Source: Chloroflexota bacterium
GTDB taxonomy: Bacteria > Chloroflexota > Limnocylindria > Limnocylindrales > CSP1-4
Assembly (NCBI GenBank): GCA_019637815.1
Contig: JAHBUZ010000003.1
Coordinates: 124,001 to 188,000 of the forward strand
Direction of reading: 5' to 3'
Length of the DNA: 64,000 nt
Below are positions 1 through 8,986 of this stretch, in pieces. A program made the translations under genes and the position numbers. The notes below the pieces were generated by a model that was not told where the DNA came from, ran no database searches, and saw only the letters and a program-made list of their open reading frames with translations. Each line of letters opens with the position of its first letter. Position 1 is the first letter of the stretch.

Positions 1-521
1 CATGCGTCGACCGGATGCAGATCCTCCGGCAGCGCGGTCACGACAGCCGACAGACCGCGGACCTGCCGGTCCCCGTCGAACTGTGCGCGCGGGAACCGCC
101 ACTCCTCCCCTTCCCTGATCGCGAACAGCGTCCGCTCCGTGGCGCGTTGCCGGATGCGTGCGGGGGTGACACCGAGGCGCCCGGACACCTCAAGCACGTC
201 GGCGGAGTCAGCAAGGAGCGCCGCGTATCGAGCGATGGTGGCGGCCACCGGATCGGGTTCGCTGCTCCGACGCGGCGAGAGGTCGAGGCCACCCGCGTCG
301 AGGAGCCTGCGCTCGTGTTCGGCCATCTGGGAGGCCGGATCGGCGATCCCTGACGGCCGAGCATCCCGGACCGCAGCGATGGCGACCGCCGAGAAGCGGC
401 GCTCGTCGATCCCCGCCGAACGCAGCGCAGCGCGAAGCGCCGCGAGCTCGTCGCGCGCCGGGTGGCGCTCCTGCGACGCCGCCGCGGATGTGGCCTTGGT
501 TCTTGTCTGGGCTATCGACAC
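1..521 (-). CDS. HTH antitoxin-like DNA-binding protein, 3' end beyond window
   Basis: The frame is open from a GTG at 521 to the left edge, giving about 173 residues, so the C-terminus is missing. The second half reads as a helix-turn-helix plus partner-binding segment: ARYAALLADSADVLEVSGRL, then LGVTPARIRQRATERTLFAI, then EEWRFPRAQF and VVTALPEDLHPV. This order (HTH, small basic loop, W-R-P-x-x-Q-F, then a leucine/proline stretch) is what I recognise in antitoxin-like proteins paired with RES-type toxins; the family name is recalled, not searched. A toxin partner, if any, would lie off the left edge. No strong Shine-Dalgarno precedes the GTG, so the start is uncertain. Two 31-bp direct repeats lie 65-126 bp upstream. 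Confidence 0.6.
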   Translation of the reverse strand, partial: MSIAQTRTKATSAAASQERHPARDELAALRAALRSAGIDERRFSAVAIAAVRDARPSGIADPASQMAEHERRLLDAGGLDLSPRRSSEPDPVAATIARYAALLADSADVLEVSGRLGVTPARIRQRATERTLFAIREGEEWRFPRAQFDGDRQVRGLSAVVTALPEDLHPVDA

Positions 522-585
522 AAGTACATGATAGACGCGCGAGTCAGCCGCGGCAAGTCTCGTGGAGCCGTCACACGCAGACGCT

Positions 586-647
586 ATATGACCCTCGAGT
601 CGTTGGGCTGTGCCGCATATGACCCCGGAGTCGTTGGGCTGTGCCGC
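586..647. repeat. Two tandem 31-bp direct repeats upstream of the HTH gene
   Basis: Two adjacent copies (586-616 and 617-647) differ at two or three positions. Both contain ATATGACCC and GAGTCGTTGGGCTGTGCCGC. They fill much of the 131-bp gap between the frameshifted EVE-like gene and the antitoxin-like gene. Tandem sites of about three helical turns upstream of an autoregulated DNA-binding protein suggest an operator, but that is inference. Confidence 0.75.
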
Positions 648-652
648 CGCCC

Positions 653-2060
653 CTATGCCACGCTGGAGAGTGGATCAGCGTAGTCGTCGGATTCGGCCAC
701 CACCGCTCCCGCCGCCCGTACCACGGCCGCGCGCAGCTCCGGCCGAGCGGCGAGGATGTCCGGGCCCACCCGGACGGCATAGCCCGGATACCGCTTGACC
801 GCGGTCATCAGCGAGGTGCCCGTCTCGACGGTCGCGACGAGGCAGGCGAGGAATCTCGCCGCCGGGTAGTCCCAGATGGTCAGGTGGCGTCCGGCGTACG
901 GCAGGCACGCCCCCCGCGGGCGCGTCAGGCCGGGTCACCGACCCGGTGGCCAGGCGCTCGTCGCTCGGGTCCATCGGCTCGACCACCGACACCATCCGGA
1001 TGGCGGCGTCCACGTTGTGGAGGACGACATCGCCCGGGCGCATCTCCCGCAGCAGCCGCCAGCCACCCTTGGGCTCGTCGGGCGCGCACAGGATCCCCAG
1101 GCACGTCTCGTTCGAGACGCCCTGGTTGACCTGGTAGACCCGTGGATCCCGTGGTCCCTCGACGATGGTCGGCCTGCCGCCGGGGACGGAGATGCGCCGT
1201 CCCACGGACGCGGCCGACGCCGCCTTGGCAGCGAACGAGGACCGGTCGGCCACGACCACCATCGGGTCTGCCGTCGCGGTGAACCGTGCCCTCCCGAGCC
1301 CCGCCTCGTCGATGAATGCGTCGAATGCGTCCCTCGCCTCGGGATGGGCGGCGAGCACGTCCTCGCGGAGCACCCGGACGACCCACGCGATCACCAGCGG
1401 GTCCTCGCCCAGGTCGTTCCCATGAGGTGGGCGATGGTCGAGCGTCATCACGTGCCGCTTCGGGCTGGGCGAGAGGAAGTGGTTGAAGGGGGACAGGTTG
1501 CGGAGCGCGCGGATGCGCTGGTACTCGTCCGGATCGGCCGTCGCCAGTCGCGCGAGCGGGTCGTCGCCTCTGCTTCGCCTGGGCGAGCACGGCAGGATGT
1601 GGCTCAGTTTCCAGCGTGCGGTCCAGATGATCGGGTTGGCTCCGTCCACGCAGCGGCCGAGGAGCTGCCACTCCCGGGCCAGGGCGCGCTCGTCGGGACG
1701 GAGCCGATGGGCGGCCGGCACCGCCCGGGAGCGAAGGCTCCGAAGTAGGTCCGGCGGAGCGGCGCCCTCGCGGCTGCTCCGGAGCAGCCGCTGATGCAGC
1801 CAGATGGCGGGTGAGTTGTCGGTGAAGACGAGCGTGCGGCTGGCGCCGCCTTGGGTCTCCTTCGCCCTCGGCTGCGACCCTTGGCGGCGGACCAGGAGGG
1901 GCAGGGCACGATCCTCGATGGCCTCATGGAGTGCGTGGTGCGCAGCAAGGATGCTGTCGGGGCCCACGAGCAGGTCTTGGGTCAGCAGCTCCTCGCGGAC
2001 GTAGCGGGAGAGCGGCATGACCCTGCCGTCGGCGGCGGGTGCGCGGAGGGTGGTCGGCAT
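653..2060 (-). pseudogene. EVE/PUA-like domain protein, broken by one frameshift
   Basis: A long frame starts at ATG 2060 (ATG 2018 is an alternative). After residue ~380 it turns into low-complexity Gly/Arg/Pro. Removing one base from the C6 run at 910-915 restores a sensible C-terminus (ACLPYAGRHLTIWDYPAARF onward) that stops at TAG 653-655. The middle reads VYQVNQGVSN, GILCAPDEPKGGWRLL, RPGDVVLHNVDAAIRMVS, the pattern of EVE/PUA-like modules that bind modified bases. A conserved-looking block before it (WKLSHILPCSP, RNLSPFNHFL) recalls HNH-type nucleases only vaguely. It could be a type IV restriction-like or RNA-modification reader. Whether the frameshift is real or a homopolymer sequencing error cannot be decided here. 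Confidence 0.55.
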
Positions 2061-2232
2061 GCTGCCGACAGTGCCATCGCGAGCTGGTGCGCGGAAGTGC
2101 CCCTTGGTACCGGTACATGAGCCGTGGGGCAGCCGATGCGAAAGTCATGGGACGGGTCAGTTTGCCGCTGCCTTCGCACGCGTATCTGCTTGGGCACTTG
2201 TAAGAAGGGTGGCCGCGATCGGTCGCCCGCCG

Positions 2233-2673
2233 TCAGTCCTCGATCGGCTCCAGCACGAACACGGGGATCTGACGCTTGGTCTTCGCCTGGTACGCGTCGT
2301 AGTCGGGCCATGTCTCCACGGCCCGCGCCCACCAGGTGGCCTTCTCGTCCCCGCTCACCTCGCGTGCGAGGTAGTCCCGCTTGGTCGCCCCGTCCTGGAG
2401 CTCGACGTGCGGGTTCGCCAGGAGGTTGTGGTACCAGGCGGGGTTCTGCGCTGCCCCGCCGAGGGACGCCACGACCGCGTAGCGTCCCTCATGCTCGACG
2501 CGCATGAGCGCGGTCTTGCGGAGCTTGCCGCTCACGGCACCGACGGTGGTCAGCACGATCACGGGGCGACCGCGCATGAGGTTGCCCTCCTGCCCCTCGG
2601 TCGCCTCGATCCGCTCGGCCTGCTTGCGCGCCCAGTCGGCAGTGCTGGGCGCGTACTCCCCGGTCAGGGGCAT
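2233..2673 (-). CDS. F420H2-dependent nitroreductase/quinone reductase family protein (Ddn-like)
   Basis: 146 residues, the usual length for the deazaflavin-dependent nitroreductase family, which reduces quinones or nitro compounds with coenzyme F420H2. Family signatures include [20 protein letters not shown] near residues 34-53, [20 protein letters not shown] near 64-83, [10 protein letters not shown] after it, and a final [11 protein letters not shown] 2673 is the only good start. The gene stands alone, with a secreted protein upstream on the same strand. F420 use fits Actinomycetota or Chloroflexota. The actual substrate cannot be read from sequence. Confidence 0.85.
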   Translation of the reverse strand: MPLTGEYAPSTADWARKQAERIEATEGQEGNLMRGRPVIVLTTVGAVSGKLRKTALMRVEHEGRYAVVASLGGAAQNPAWYHNLLANPHVELQDGATKRDYLAREVSGDEKATWWARAVETWPDYDAYQAKTKRQIPVFVLEPIED

Positions 2674-2704
2674 CCGATCGCCTCCGGTCGGCTGCCTGCC
2701 GTGG

Positions 2705-3331
2705 TCACCGCGCCAGGATCACCAGCTGCGCGGTGTCGGCCATGACCTTGCAGGCCGCGTTGGCGCCGTTGCCCTTGGCTCGCAGGGTGACGGTCACCCG
2801 CACCTGCGCGGTGTTCGGCTGGAGGTTGATGGCCGCGACCGACTTCTTGTAGCTGTTGGTGATCACGAGCGCCTTGGCCGTGGTCTTCTCCTTGATGGTG
2901 GTGCCGCCCGCGTTCAGCGCCTCGGTCTGGACGGTGATGCGATGTCCCTTCACCCCACCGTAGGAGATGGAGAACTTGGCCTGGTACTGGTTGGAGGACC
3001 GCCCGATCACGTCCACCGTCTGGGTGATGGTGTGCGTGCCCTTGCCGCCATAGCAGGTGATGTAGCGGGCACCGCCGTTGTACTTCTTGCCATACGCCTT
3101 GGTCGGCCACGACCGGGTGCCGAACTTCTCGATGGTCGGGTTGCCGGCCAGGTTGGTCCAGCGGGGCACGGGACCGGTCTCATCGGTCGGCTTGGTGTTG
3201 AACGTGCCGTTCTTGAGGAGGTTGACGTTCAGCGCAGTGTCCGGCGGCTGCGCGCTGCCTGTGGCCGGCAGGGTGGCGACGAGCAGCAGGCTCGCGGCGA
3301 GCACGCTGAAACCCCGTGAGCGGTGACGCAT
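2705..3331 (-). CDS. Secreted protein of unknown function
   Basis: 208 residues from ATG 3331, chosen because GGGAGG lies just upstream and a clear signal peptide follows: [20 protein letters not shown], then SAQPPD as a likely cleavage region. The mature part begins [14 protein letters not shown], has a single Cys pair (ITCYGGKG and ANAACKV), and is rich in Thr, Val and Lys, as in beta-sandwich carbohydrate-binding-like folds. Openings of the type N-L-L-x-N-G-x-F are typical of such modules, so a surface glycan-binding role is possible but unproven. The frame continues upstream of 3331, but that part has no signal and poor composition. Confidence 0.75.
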   Translation of the reverse strand: MRHRSRGFSVLAASLLLVATLPATGSAQPPDTALNVNLLKNGTFNTKPTDETGPVPRWTNLAGNPTIEKFGTRSWPTKAYGKKYNGGARYITCYGGKGTHTITQTVDVIGRSSNQYQAKFSISYGGVKGHRITVQTEALNAGGTTIKEKTTAKALVITNSYKKSVAAINLQPNTAQVRVTVTLRAKGNGANAACKVMADTAQLVILAR

Positions 3332-3431
3332 GGAGATCCTCCCGATTCCGATCGATGCTGGCTGGTATGCAGCATACCTGCCCGGTGCTACCCCTGACGG
3401 GAGGACACGCGTACTGGCGACCGTCCCCCGT

Positions 3432-3842
3432 TCAGCGGCTGGCGCGCGCATCCCGGCAGAGGGGCGTCTGGCCCAGCTCGTGCTCGAGCGGGAACCGTCG
3501 GCACTGGGTGTCCACCCACATGGCCACATTCGCGATCCGCGGCCCGGCCGTGGCTCCGACCACGACGGTGAGCTCCGCGACGGTCTGGCAGCGCGAGAAG
3601 ATGCCCAGCAGCTCACGTGCGTCGGCCGGCGATGCGGGCGCACGCTCCCGCCAGCGATCGACTGCATCGACACACGGGCGAAGCCGCACCGGGATGGACG
3701 ACCCGGGCGCTGGCGACGTGAGCCCGGGCGACCCGACCGCCCGCGGGCTCGGCATGGACGCCGGAGGCACGGGCGAACCCGAGGGCTGACCACCGGTGCA
3801 GGCCGCCAGCGCGAGGACCAGGAGCATCACCGCCGATCGCAC
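3432..3842 (-). CDS. Small lipoprotein of unknown function
   Basis: About 136 residues from GTG 3842 (GTG 3830 and ATG 3825-3827 are alternatives). The N-terminus VRSAVMLLVLALAACTGG is a short hydrophobic signal ending in a lipobox LAAC, so the product should be lipid-anchored after cleavage before Cys. A Ser/Pro-rich linker follows. The C-terminal ~90 residues carry three further Cys (LRPCVDAVDRW, FSRCQTVAEL, DTQCRRFPLE), suggesting a small disulfide-bearing domain. The gene lies head to head with the helicase at 3957; the 115-bp gap must hold both promoters. No family recognised. Confidence 0.65.
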   Translation of the reverse strand: MRSAVMLLVLALAACTGGQPSGSPVPPASMPSPRAVGSPGLTSPAPGSSIPVRLRPCVDAVDRWRERAPASPADARELLGIFSRCQTVAELTVVVGATAGPRIANVAMWVDTQCRRFPLEHELGQTPLCRDARASR

Positions 3843-3956
3843 GCGGGCATCCTGCCACGTGCGACCCCACCGCGACCGTGTTCGGCCGATCGGGTCGATA
3901 GACTGGGGAGACCCGACCGACATCCGACCCCACCGCCCCGACCCCCACCGGAGAGC

Positions 3957-5600
3957 ATGTCCCGCAGCGTCCGTTTGCGCCCCTGGCAGCACGCCGCCCT
4001 CGCTCGCTACCAGGCGAGCACCGAGCCCGACTTCCTGGCGGTCGCCACGCCCGGCGCGGGCAAGACCACGTTCGCCCTCGCGGCGCTCCGGATCTCCCTG
4101 GCGGAGCGAGCGGCGTGCGTCGTGATCGTGGCGCCCACGGCGCACCTCAAGGTCCAGTGGGCGGCTGCCGCCGACCGCCTCGGGCTCCACCTGGATCCGG
4201 GCTGGTCGCCCGGTGACGGAGGGCTGCCGGCGGACATGCACGGCGTCGTGACGAGCTACCAGCAGGTCGCCGCGAGCGCTCCCCTCCTCCGGCCGCTCGT
4301 CCAGGGATCGTATGTCGTCCTGGACGAGGTACACCACGCGGCAGACGACCAGGCCTGGGGCGATTCGCTGCGCGAGGCGTTCACGCCAGCGGCGCGGCGG
4401 CTGTCCCTCTCCGGCACGCCCTTCCGGAGCGACACCCGCTCGATCCCGTTCGTGCGCTACATCGCGGACGAGGCCGTGCCGGACTACGAGTACGGCTATG
4501 GCGATGCGCTCCGGGACGGGCGGGTGGTGCGGCCGGTGTACTTCCCGCGCACCGGCGGCACCATGGAATGGACGGCACCGGACGGCGAGACATACCAGGC
4601 GACCTTCGAGGATCCGCTGGCGACCGCCCTCGCGAACCAGCGGCTGCGGACCGCGCTCTCGGTCGATGGCGAGTGGCTGGCGAGCGTCCTCGGCGAGGCC
4701 GTGGAGCGACTGGACAGCGTCCGGCGGACCCAGCCGGACGCGGGTGGCCTGGTCATCGCGACCGACCAGGACCATGCCCGAGGCATCGCGGCCATCCTCG
4801 AGCGACGCTTCCGGCGGTCGGCGACGGTGGTCACCTCGGATGACCCCGCGGCGTCCGAGCGTATCGCCCGGTTCGCGGCGAGCAGCGATCCGTGGCTGGT
4901 CGCGGTGCGCATGGTGTCGGAGGGCGTGGACATCCCGCGTCTGCGGGTCGGGGTGTATGCCACGGTGACGACGACCGACCTGTTCTTCCGCCAGGCGGTC
5001 GGCCGGTTCGTGCGCTGGGTGCCAGGCATCCGCGACCAGCGGGCGTGGCTCTACCTGCCGGATGACCCTCGGCTCCGGATCCGTGCCGCGGACATCGCGG
5101 AGTCGCGTCGGCATTCGCTGCGGAAGGATCCCCGCTGGGACGACCGCGATGGCGAGCGTCCTCCGACCCCGCCGGAGTACCAGGGCCCGCTGGAGCAGCT
5201 GTCCCTGTTCGAGGCCCTGTCCGCCACACCCGATGGCGGGTCCGCCGGCTGGCAGCCCTGGCTGGAGCAGCTCCCCGCCGACTGGGACGACGATGCCGAC
5301 CACGCCATCGAGATCGAGCTTGCGCCGCCGCCGGCGCTCCGCGGGTCAGGCACGCCGGACGCTGCCGACGGCGCCATCGATGGACGCCCGCGTCATCGGA
5401 CGCGGGAGGCGCTCCGGAAGGCGAATGCCGACGGCGTCCGGGACATCGCCCGGGTCACCGGGCTTTCGCACGCGACCATCAACGGCCGGCTCAACGCCAG
5501 CGTGGGCATCCGGCGCATCGACCTCGCCACCGTGGAGCAGCTGGAGGCACGTCTCGTCGCTGCCGACCGCTGGTACGGGCGCGCGGCGCGAGGAAGCTGA
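3957..5600 (+). CDS. DEAD/DEAH-box (DEVH) superfamily 2 helicase
   Basis: 547 residues from ATG 3957. SF2 motifs in order are Walker A ATPGAGKTTF (~residue 29), motif Ia PTAHLKVQW, motif II VVLDEVHHAADD (~residue 120), motif III LSGTPFRS, then motif V MVSEGVDIPRLRVGVYATV and motif VI RQAVGRFVRW. It thus has both RecA-like lobes and should couple ATP hydrolysis to remodelling DNA or RNA. The C-terminal ~80 residues (RDIARVTGLSHATINGRLNA) look like a small HTH module, unusual as a helicase tail. Similar standalone helicases occur in Actinomycetota and Chloroflexota. The substrate is unknown and no nuclease or defence partner is adjacent. Confidence 0.9.
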   Translation: MSRSVRLRPWQHAALARYQASTEPDFLAVATPGAGKTTFALAALRISLAERAACVVIVAPTAHLKVQWAAAADRLGLHLDPGWSPGDGGLPADMHGVVTSYQQVAASAPLLRPLVQGSYVVLDEVHHAADDQAWGDSLREAFTPAARRLSLSGTPFRSDTRSIPFVRYIADEAVPDYEYGYGDALRDGRVVRPVYFPRTGGTMEWTAPDGETYQATFEDPLATALANQRLRTALSVDGEWLASVLGEAVERLDSVRRTQPDAGGLVIATDQDHARGIAAILERRFRRSATVVTSDDPAASERIARFAASSDPWLVAVRMVSEGVDIPRLRVGVYATVTTTDLFFRQAVGRFVRWVPGIRDQRAWLYLPDDPRLRIRAADIAESRRHSLRKDPRWDDRDGERPPTPPEYQGPLEQLSLFEALSATPDGGSAGWQPWLEQLPADWDDDADHAIEIELAPPPALRGSGTPDAADGAIDGRPRHRTREALRKANADGVRDIARVTGLSHATINGRLNASVGIRRIDLATVEQLEARLVAADRWYGRAARGS

Positions 5601-5621
5601 GCGGCGCAGCATCTCCGGCCG

Positions 5622-5636
5622 CCCCTGATGCAGGGG
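5622..5636. terminator. Short hairpin between convergent genes
   Basis: CCCCTG-ATG-CAGGGG is a perfect 6-bp stem with a 3-nt loop in the 42-bp gap between the helicase stop and the convergent methyltransferase stop. There is no T run on either side, so intrinsic termination is only suggested by position. Confidence 0.4.
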
Positions 5637-5642
5637 TCGCGC

Positions 5643-6311
5643 TCATCGCCGATCGCCCGGGCAGCGATCGTCCGGGTCGGCGGTCGAACGGACGAGTCGC
5701 AGCAGGGCGGCTGGCCGGCGAGCGGGGATGGCCAACCGTCTGGCCCACGATGAGCCCGACTCCTCGACGTCCTGGCTCGTGGCAGCGCGGGCGTCCGTCA
5801 CCCGATATCCCGCGTCGTGCCAGCCTCCGACGAGGGCCGACAACGCCGGCTCGTCGAGTGTCGCGAGACCCGGCACGGCATCGCGTGGCACGACCGAGAG
5901 CAGCATCGTCAGATGCCCGTCGGGCCGCAGCACGTCACGCAGCGTCCCTGCCAGCCATGGCTCCGCACCGAGCACACCACGCAGCAGCGAGCCCCACGGC
6001 AGTGTGATGCGCATCTGGTCGACGCGGCCCGCGAGCTCGGTGGGCAGTGTCTCGGCGGCCGCCACGACGAACATCGCGTTCGGCAGTCCGCCGGACCTTG
6101 GCGCACGGGCGGCACGGCGGGAGGCGTCCCGCATCCGGCTGGCGTCGGCATCGACACCCAGGAACGCTCGCTCCGGCGCGGCACGCGCAGCACGGACGAC
6201 GGCAGTGCCATCGCCCGTGCCGAGATCGACGGTCAGGGGTCGACCATCGAGCCAGTGATCGAACTAGCCGACGTCCACCTCGAGGAGGCGTCGACCGATG
6301 ATGCGTTGCAT
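5643..6311 (-). pseudogene. Kgm/KamB-type 16S rRNA (A1408-N1) methyltransferase gene with in-frame amber stop
   Basis: Reading from ATG 6311 gives MQRIIGRRLLEVDVG, then TAG (6264-6266), then FDHWLDGRPLTVDLGTGDGT and an intact remainder, 222 sense-equivalent codons in all. That matches the length and layout of aminoglycoside-resistance methyltransferases KamB/Kgm. SAM motif I is VDLGTGDGTAVVRAARA, the acidic motif is FLGVDADASRM, and the family signature ITLPWGSLLRGVLGAEPWLA is present. The enzyme would methylate A1408 of 16S rRNA and block 4,6-linked or apramycin-type drugs. No ATG, GTG or TTG follows the TAG before motif I, so restarting translation would lose the SAM site. Causes could be a nonsense mutation, a read error, or suppression. 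Confidence 0.72.
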
Positions 6312-6423
6312 GGCGTGCATCCTAGCGCGGGTCATCGGCACGGGTCGACCCGTCTGGGTATCCCGAGGGCGCCCGCCGGGTCGGACGAGGCCGCCCTGCG
6401 AAGTCCGCGCGCGACCGTCGGGG

Positions 6424-6882
6424 TCAGTCGAGGCCTTCGCTGCTGCTGCCACCGACGAGCGGCGTCTCGAGCGCGACGGTCGTGCTGAACAGCTGGGCCA
6501 TCTCGATGCACACCTCGACGCCGGGGCGCCTGCCGACCTGGAGCTGGATGACGGGCACCTCGCCGGTCTCGTCGACCGTGACACCCGCGAGGCCGTAGCA
6601 GGCCTCGACACCGCTCCAGAAGTAGACCTTCAGCGTGCGGCCATCCGGGCCCACGGTGATCTGCTCCCATCCCTGGTCCCGGATGTCCAGCAGGCCGTCC
6701 TCCGGCACGACCGCGACGGCGTCGTCGTCCTCCAGGACCAGTATGGGCTCGACCGGAGCGGCGACGGGCTTGTCCGGATCACCGGCGGATGGGTCCTGTG
6801 CGAGCACGGCCGCGGGGACCAGCAGGCTCAGCGCGAGCGCGCCCACGATGACGGGACGGATGACGGATGCGAGTCGGCGCAT
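6424..6882 (-). CDS. Small secreted protein of unknown function
   Basis: 152 residues from ATG 6882, which follows AGAAGGAG. The N-terminus MRRLASVIRPVIVGALALSL followed by LVPAAVLAQDPSAG is a classical signal peptide. The mature part is acidic (ILVLEDDDAVAVVPEDGLLD) and then has two Cys (GVEACYGLAGV and PGVEVCIEMAQLF) that probably pair. No domain recognised. It is divergent from the larger secreted protein at 7157, sharing a 274-bp spacer in which I see no confident promoter. Confidence 0.7.
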   Translation of the reverse strand: MRRLASVIRPVIVGALALSLLVPAAVLAQDPSAGDPDKPVAAPVEPILVLEDDDAVAVVPEDGLLDIRDQGWEQITVGPDGRTLKVYFWSGVEACYGLAGVTVDETGEVPVIQLQVGRRPGVEVCIEMAQLFSTTVALETPLVGGSSSEGLD

Positions 6883-7156
6883 GGGGAGCTCCTTCTGGTG
6901 GCCTCGTGATGGAGGCGATGGTGTCCCTGTCCGGACGACGGCGGGCTGCCGTTGGTTCCCGACCTGCCACGGTGCGGGCTCGACCCGGATGAGGATCGTA
7001 CCAAGGTCGGCGATCGCGGGCGCCGACCGACCCGGCGCTCGGTGGCGATCGCCGGCGTCAAGTGACCACGCGCTCGGTGGCGGTTTGCACGCGGCGTCTA
7101 GACTGCTCCGGTAGGCGCTCGGCCCGGTACTGCGCCCCGCCACAGGAGGCGCCACG

Positions 7157-8950
7157 ATGCGTCGAACCCGGACATCGGTCCTGCCCATCCTGGTCGTGGT
7201 CCTTGCCCTCGCATCGGGCACCGCCTCGTTCCCCGTGCGTGCGGCGGACTCGCCGGAGGCGGCGGTCCATGCGATCTACGACGTGCTCGGTGACGCGGTC
7301 GGTGGCCGCCTGGACGCCGCGAGCGCGCGGGACCGCCTCGCGCCGCATGTCTGTGCCGCCCAGCTGGACGAGATGGTCGGCCAGGCGGTCGACGGGCTGG
7401 ACTACGCGGCGGGCCTCGTGGCCCAGTACCCCGACATCGATGTCGAGGAGGTGCGACGCCTCATGGGATCGCTGCAGGTGGCGCTGGAGGACCGCGAGGT
7501 CAGCACCACCTCCCAGGAGGGTGACCGCGCGACCGTCGAGGCGCGAGTGACGCTGCGGTCGTCGATGCCGGAAGGCGACGTGCGGGCGCTCGCCCGCCTC
7601 ATCGCTGAGCAGAGCGGCGAGCCCACCGACGGGGACGACTTCGAGGTGCTGGTCTCGAGGACGTCGCAGCAGTTCAATGTGACGCAGCAGCTGCCGAGCA
7701 CTCCGCTGGACGTCATCCGCGAGGACGGGGAGTGGCGCGTGTGCGAGGGCGCGGGCGGGGACGACCCGGATGTCCCTCGGCCGCCGACCCCGCCGCCGAA
7801 CGCGGGCGGCCTGGGTGACGTCGACGCGCCCGTGACGGCGACGTTCCGGGGCCAGACCTACGGCTTCGCGGTGGGCACCTGCGAGGTGCGGGACGACGTG
7901 GTCATCGTCGACGCGCAGAGCCGCGACTTCCGGGGCTCCATCAGCGTCCATTGGCCCGCTGCGGATGAGGGGATCCCGCTCGCTCGACGGAACGGCCGCG
8001 TGAACCTCGATGTCTGGGGCGCCTCGACGTTCTCACTGTCCGCCGAACCGTGGACCGTCGGGACCAGGCTCACCGCCAGCGTGTCGGGCACGGATGCGCG
8101 GGTGACGGCGCAGATGGCAGACACGTCGACCCCCACGTGGGTCGGCGAGGAGCCGCCACCCCTGGAGATCGTGGAGGTGGTCATCGACATCCGTTGTGAC
8201 GAGCGGGGCTTCGGTGGGTCGGCGCCGGTGCCCGACTACGAGCCGTGGGTCGAGCAGCCGCGACCGGGCGGACGCATCACCGTCGATCTGGATGGCGAGA
8301 CCTACGACATCACGTACCTGTCCACGTGCTCGGTGGGGTCCTGGGTGTCAGCGGAAGGGCTGAGCGACGAAGCGCAGGCAAGCGTCTCCTCCGGCGGGGA
8401 CGGCATCCAGCTCCACCTGTTCATCGGCGACGTGCGAGCGGAGCAGGACGGCACGCGGTTCCAGCCGGGGCCGGAAGCCCTGGAGACGGAGATCGATGGC
8501 CTGACCGCCACCGGGACGGGCACACTCCTCGCGCCGACGGGTGAGAGCGTGCCGGTGCGTGTGGCCGTCACGTGTGACCCGACGGGACAGGAGGTCTACG
8601 CGAGCGCCATCGTGGAGATGGGCGACGAGACGCACGAGGTCGCGTTCGTCACGGACGTCCGGAGCGCACCGTTGACATGCGCCGTCGGGGAGTCCGGGGT
8701 GAGCTTCATGGGCCAGCAGATGGGCTCGTCCGGGATGTTCGTCACCGTCAGCTCGTCCGGCACGGCAGGGGTCAGCTCGATCGTCCTTCGCGATCCCGCT
8801 GGCGACTCGTACTTCGTGGACGACGCTCGATTCGAGATCCTCGACGCCACGGCCACGTGGAGCGGGGTCCTGACCTCGCTCGCGGGCGAGGACGCGGCCG
8901 CGACCATCACCGTGGAGTGCCACGGACCCGATCCGTCCGCAGCGGGTTGA
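7157..8950 (+). CDS. Large secreted protein with three related C-terminal modules
   Basis: 597 residues from ATG 7157 (AGGAGG lies 6-11 bases upstream). A signal peptide (MRRTRTSVLPILVVVLALAS) is followed by a helical region with one Cys, then a Pro-rich linker (PRPPTPPPN). The remainder holds three similar units beginning near residues 228 (TATFRGQTYGFAVGTCEV), 372 (ITVDLDGETYDITYLSTCSV) and 491 (ETHEVAFV, then APLTCAV). Each has G/E-Y-or-H beta strands and a Cys a dozen residues on, with a partner Cys at the end (VIDIRCDE, VAVTCDP, ITVECHG). The internal repeats point to a beta-rich, disulfide-bonded surface protein. No enzyme motif seen and no family recognised. Confidence 0.82.
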   Translation: MRRTRTSVLPILVVVLALASGTASFPVRAADSPEAAVHAIYDVLGDAVGGRLDAASARDRLAPHVCAAQLDEMVGQAVDGLDYAAGLVAQYPDIDVEEVRRLMGSLQVALEDREVSTTSQEGDRATVEARVTLRSSMPEGDVRALARLIAEQSGEPTDGDDFEVLVSRTSQQFNVTQQLPSTPLDVIREDGEWRVCEGAGGDDPDVPRPPTPPPNAGGLGDVDAPVTATFRGQTYGFAVGTCEVRDDVVIVDAQSRDFRGSISVHWPAADEGIPLARRNGRVNLDVWGASTFSLSAEPWTVGTRLTASVSGTDARVTAQMADTSTPTWVGEEPPPLEIVEVVIDIRCDERGFGGSAPVPDYEPWVEQPRPGGRITVDLDGETYDITYLSTCSVGSWVSAEGLSDEAQASVSSGGDGIQLHLFIGDVRAEQDGTRFQPGPEALETEIDGLTATGTGTLLAPTGESVPVRVAVTCDPTGQEVYASAIVEMGDETHEVAFVTDVRSAPLTCAVGESGVSFMGQQMGSSGMFVTVSSSGTAGVSSIVLRDPAGDSYFVDDARFEILDATATWSGVLTSLAGEDAAATITVECHGPDPSAAG

Positions 8951-8986
8951 GGTCGTGGCGCCGGTGGATCAGCCGGCGACGACCTC
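8949..8986. terminator. Bidirectional hairpin overlapping two convergent stop codons
   Basis: Outer stem GAGGTCGT (8949-8956) pairs with ACGACCTC (8979-8986); inner stem CGCCGG (8959-8964) pairs with CCGGCG (8973-8978); the loop is 8 nt. The structure spans the 18-bp gap and includes the end of the secreted-protein gene and the last codons of hflX. It is a strong candidate for shared termination, though without a T tract. Confidence 0.6.

Noticed and set aside
586..647. CRISPR array
   Set aside because: Only two directly abutting repeats with no spacers and no cas genes.
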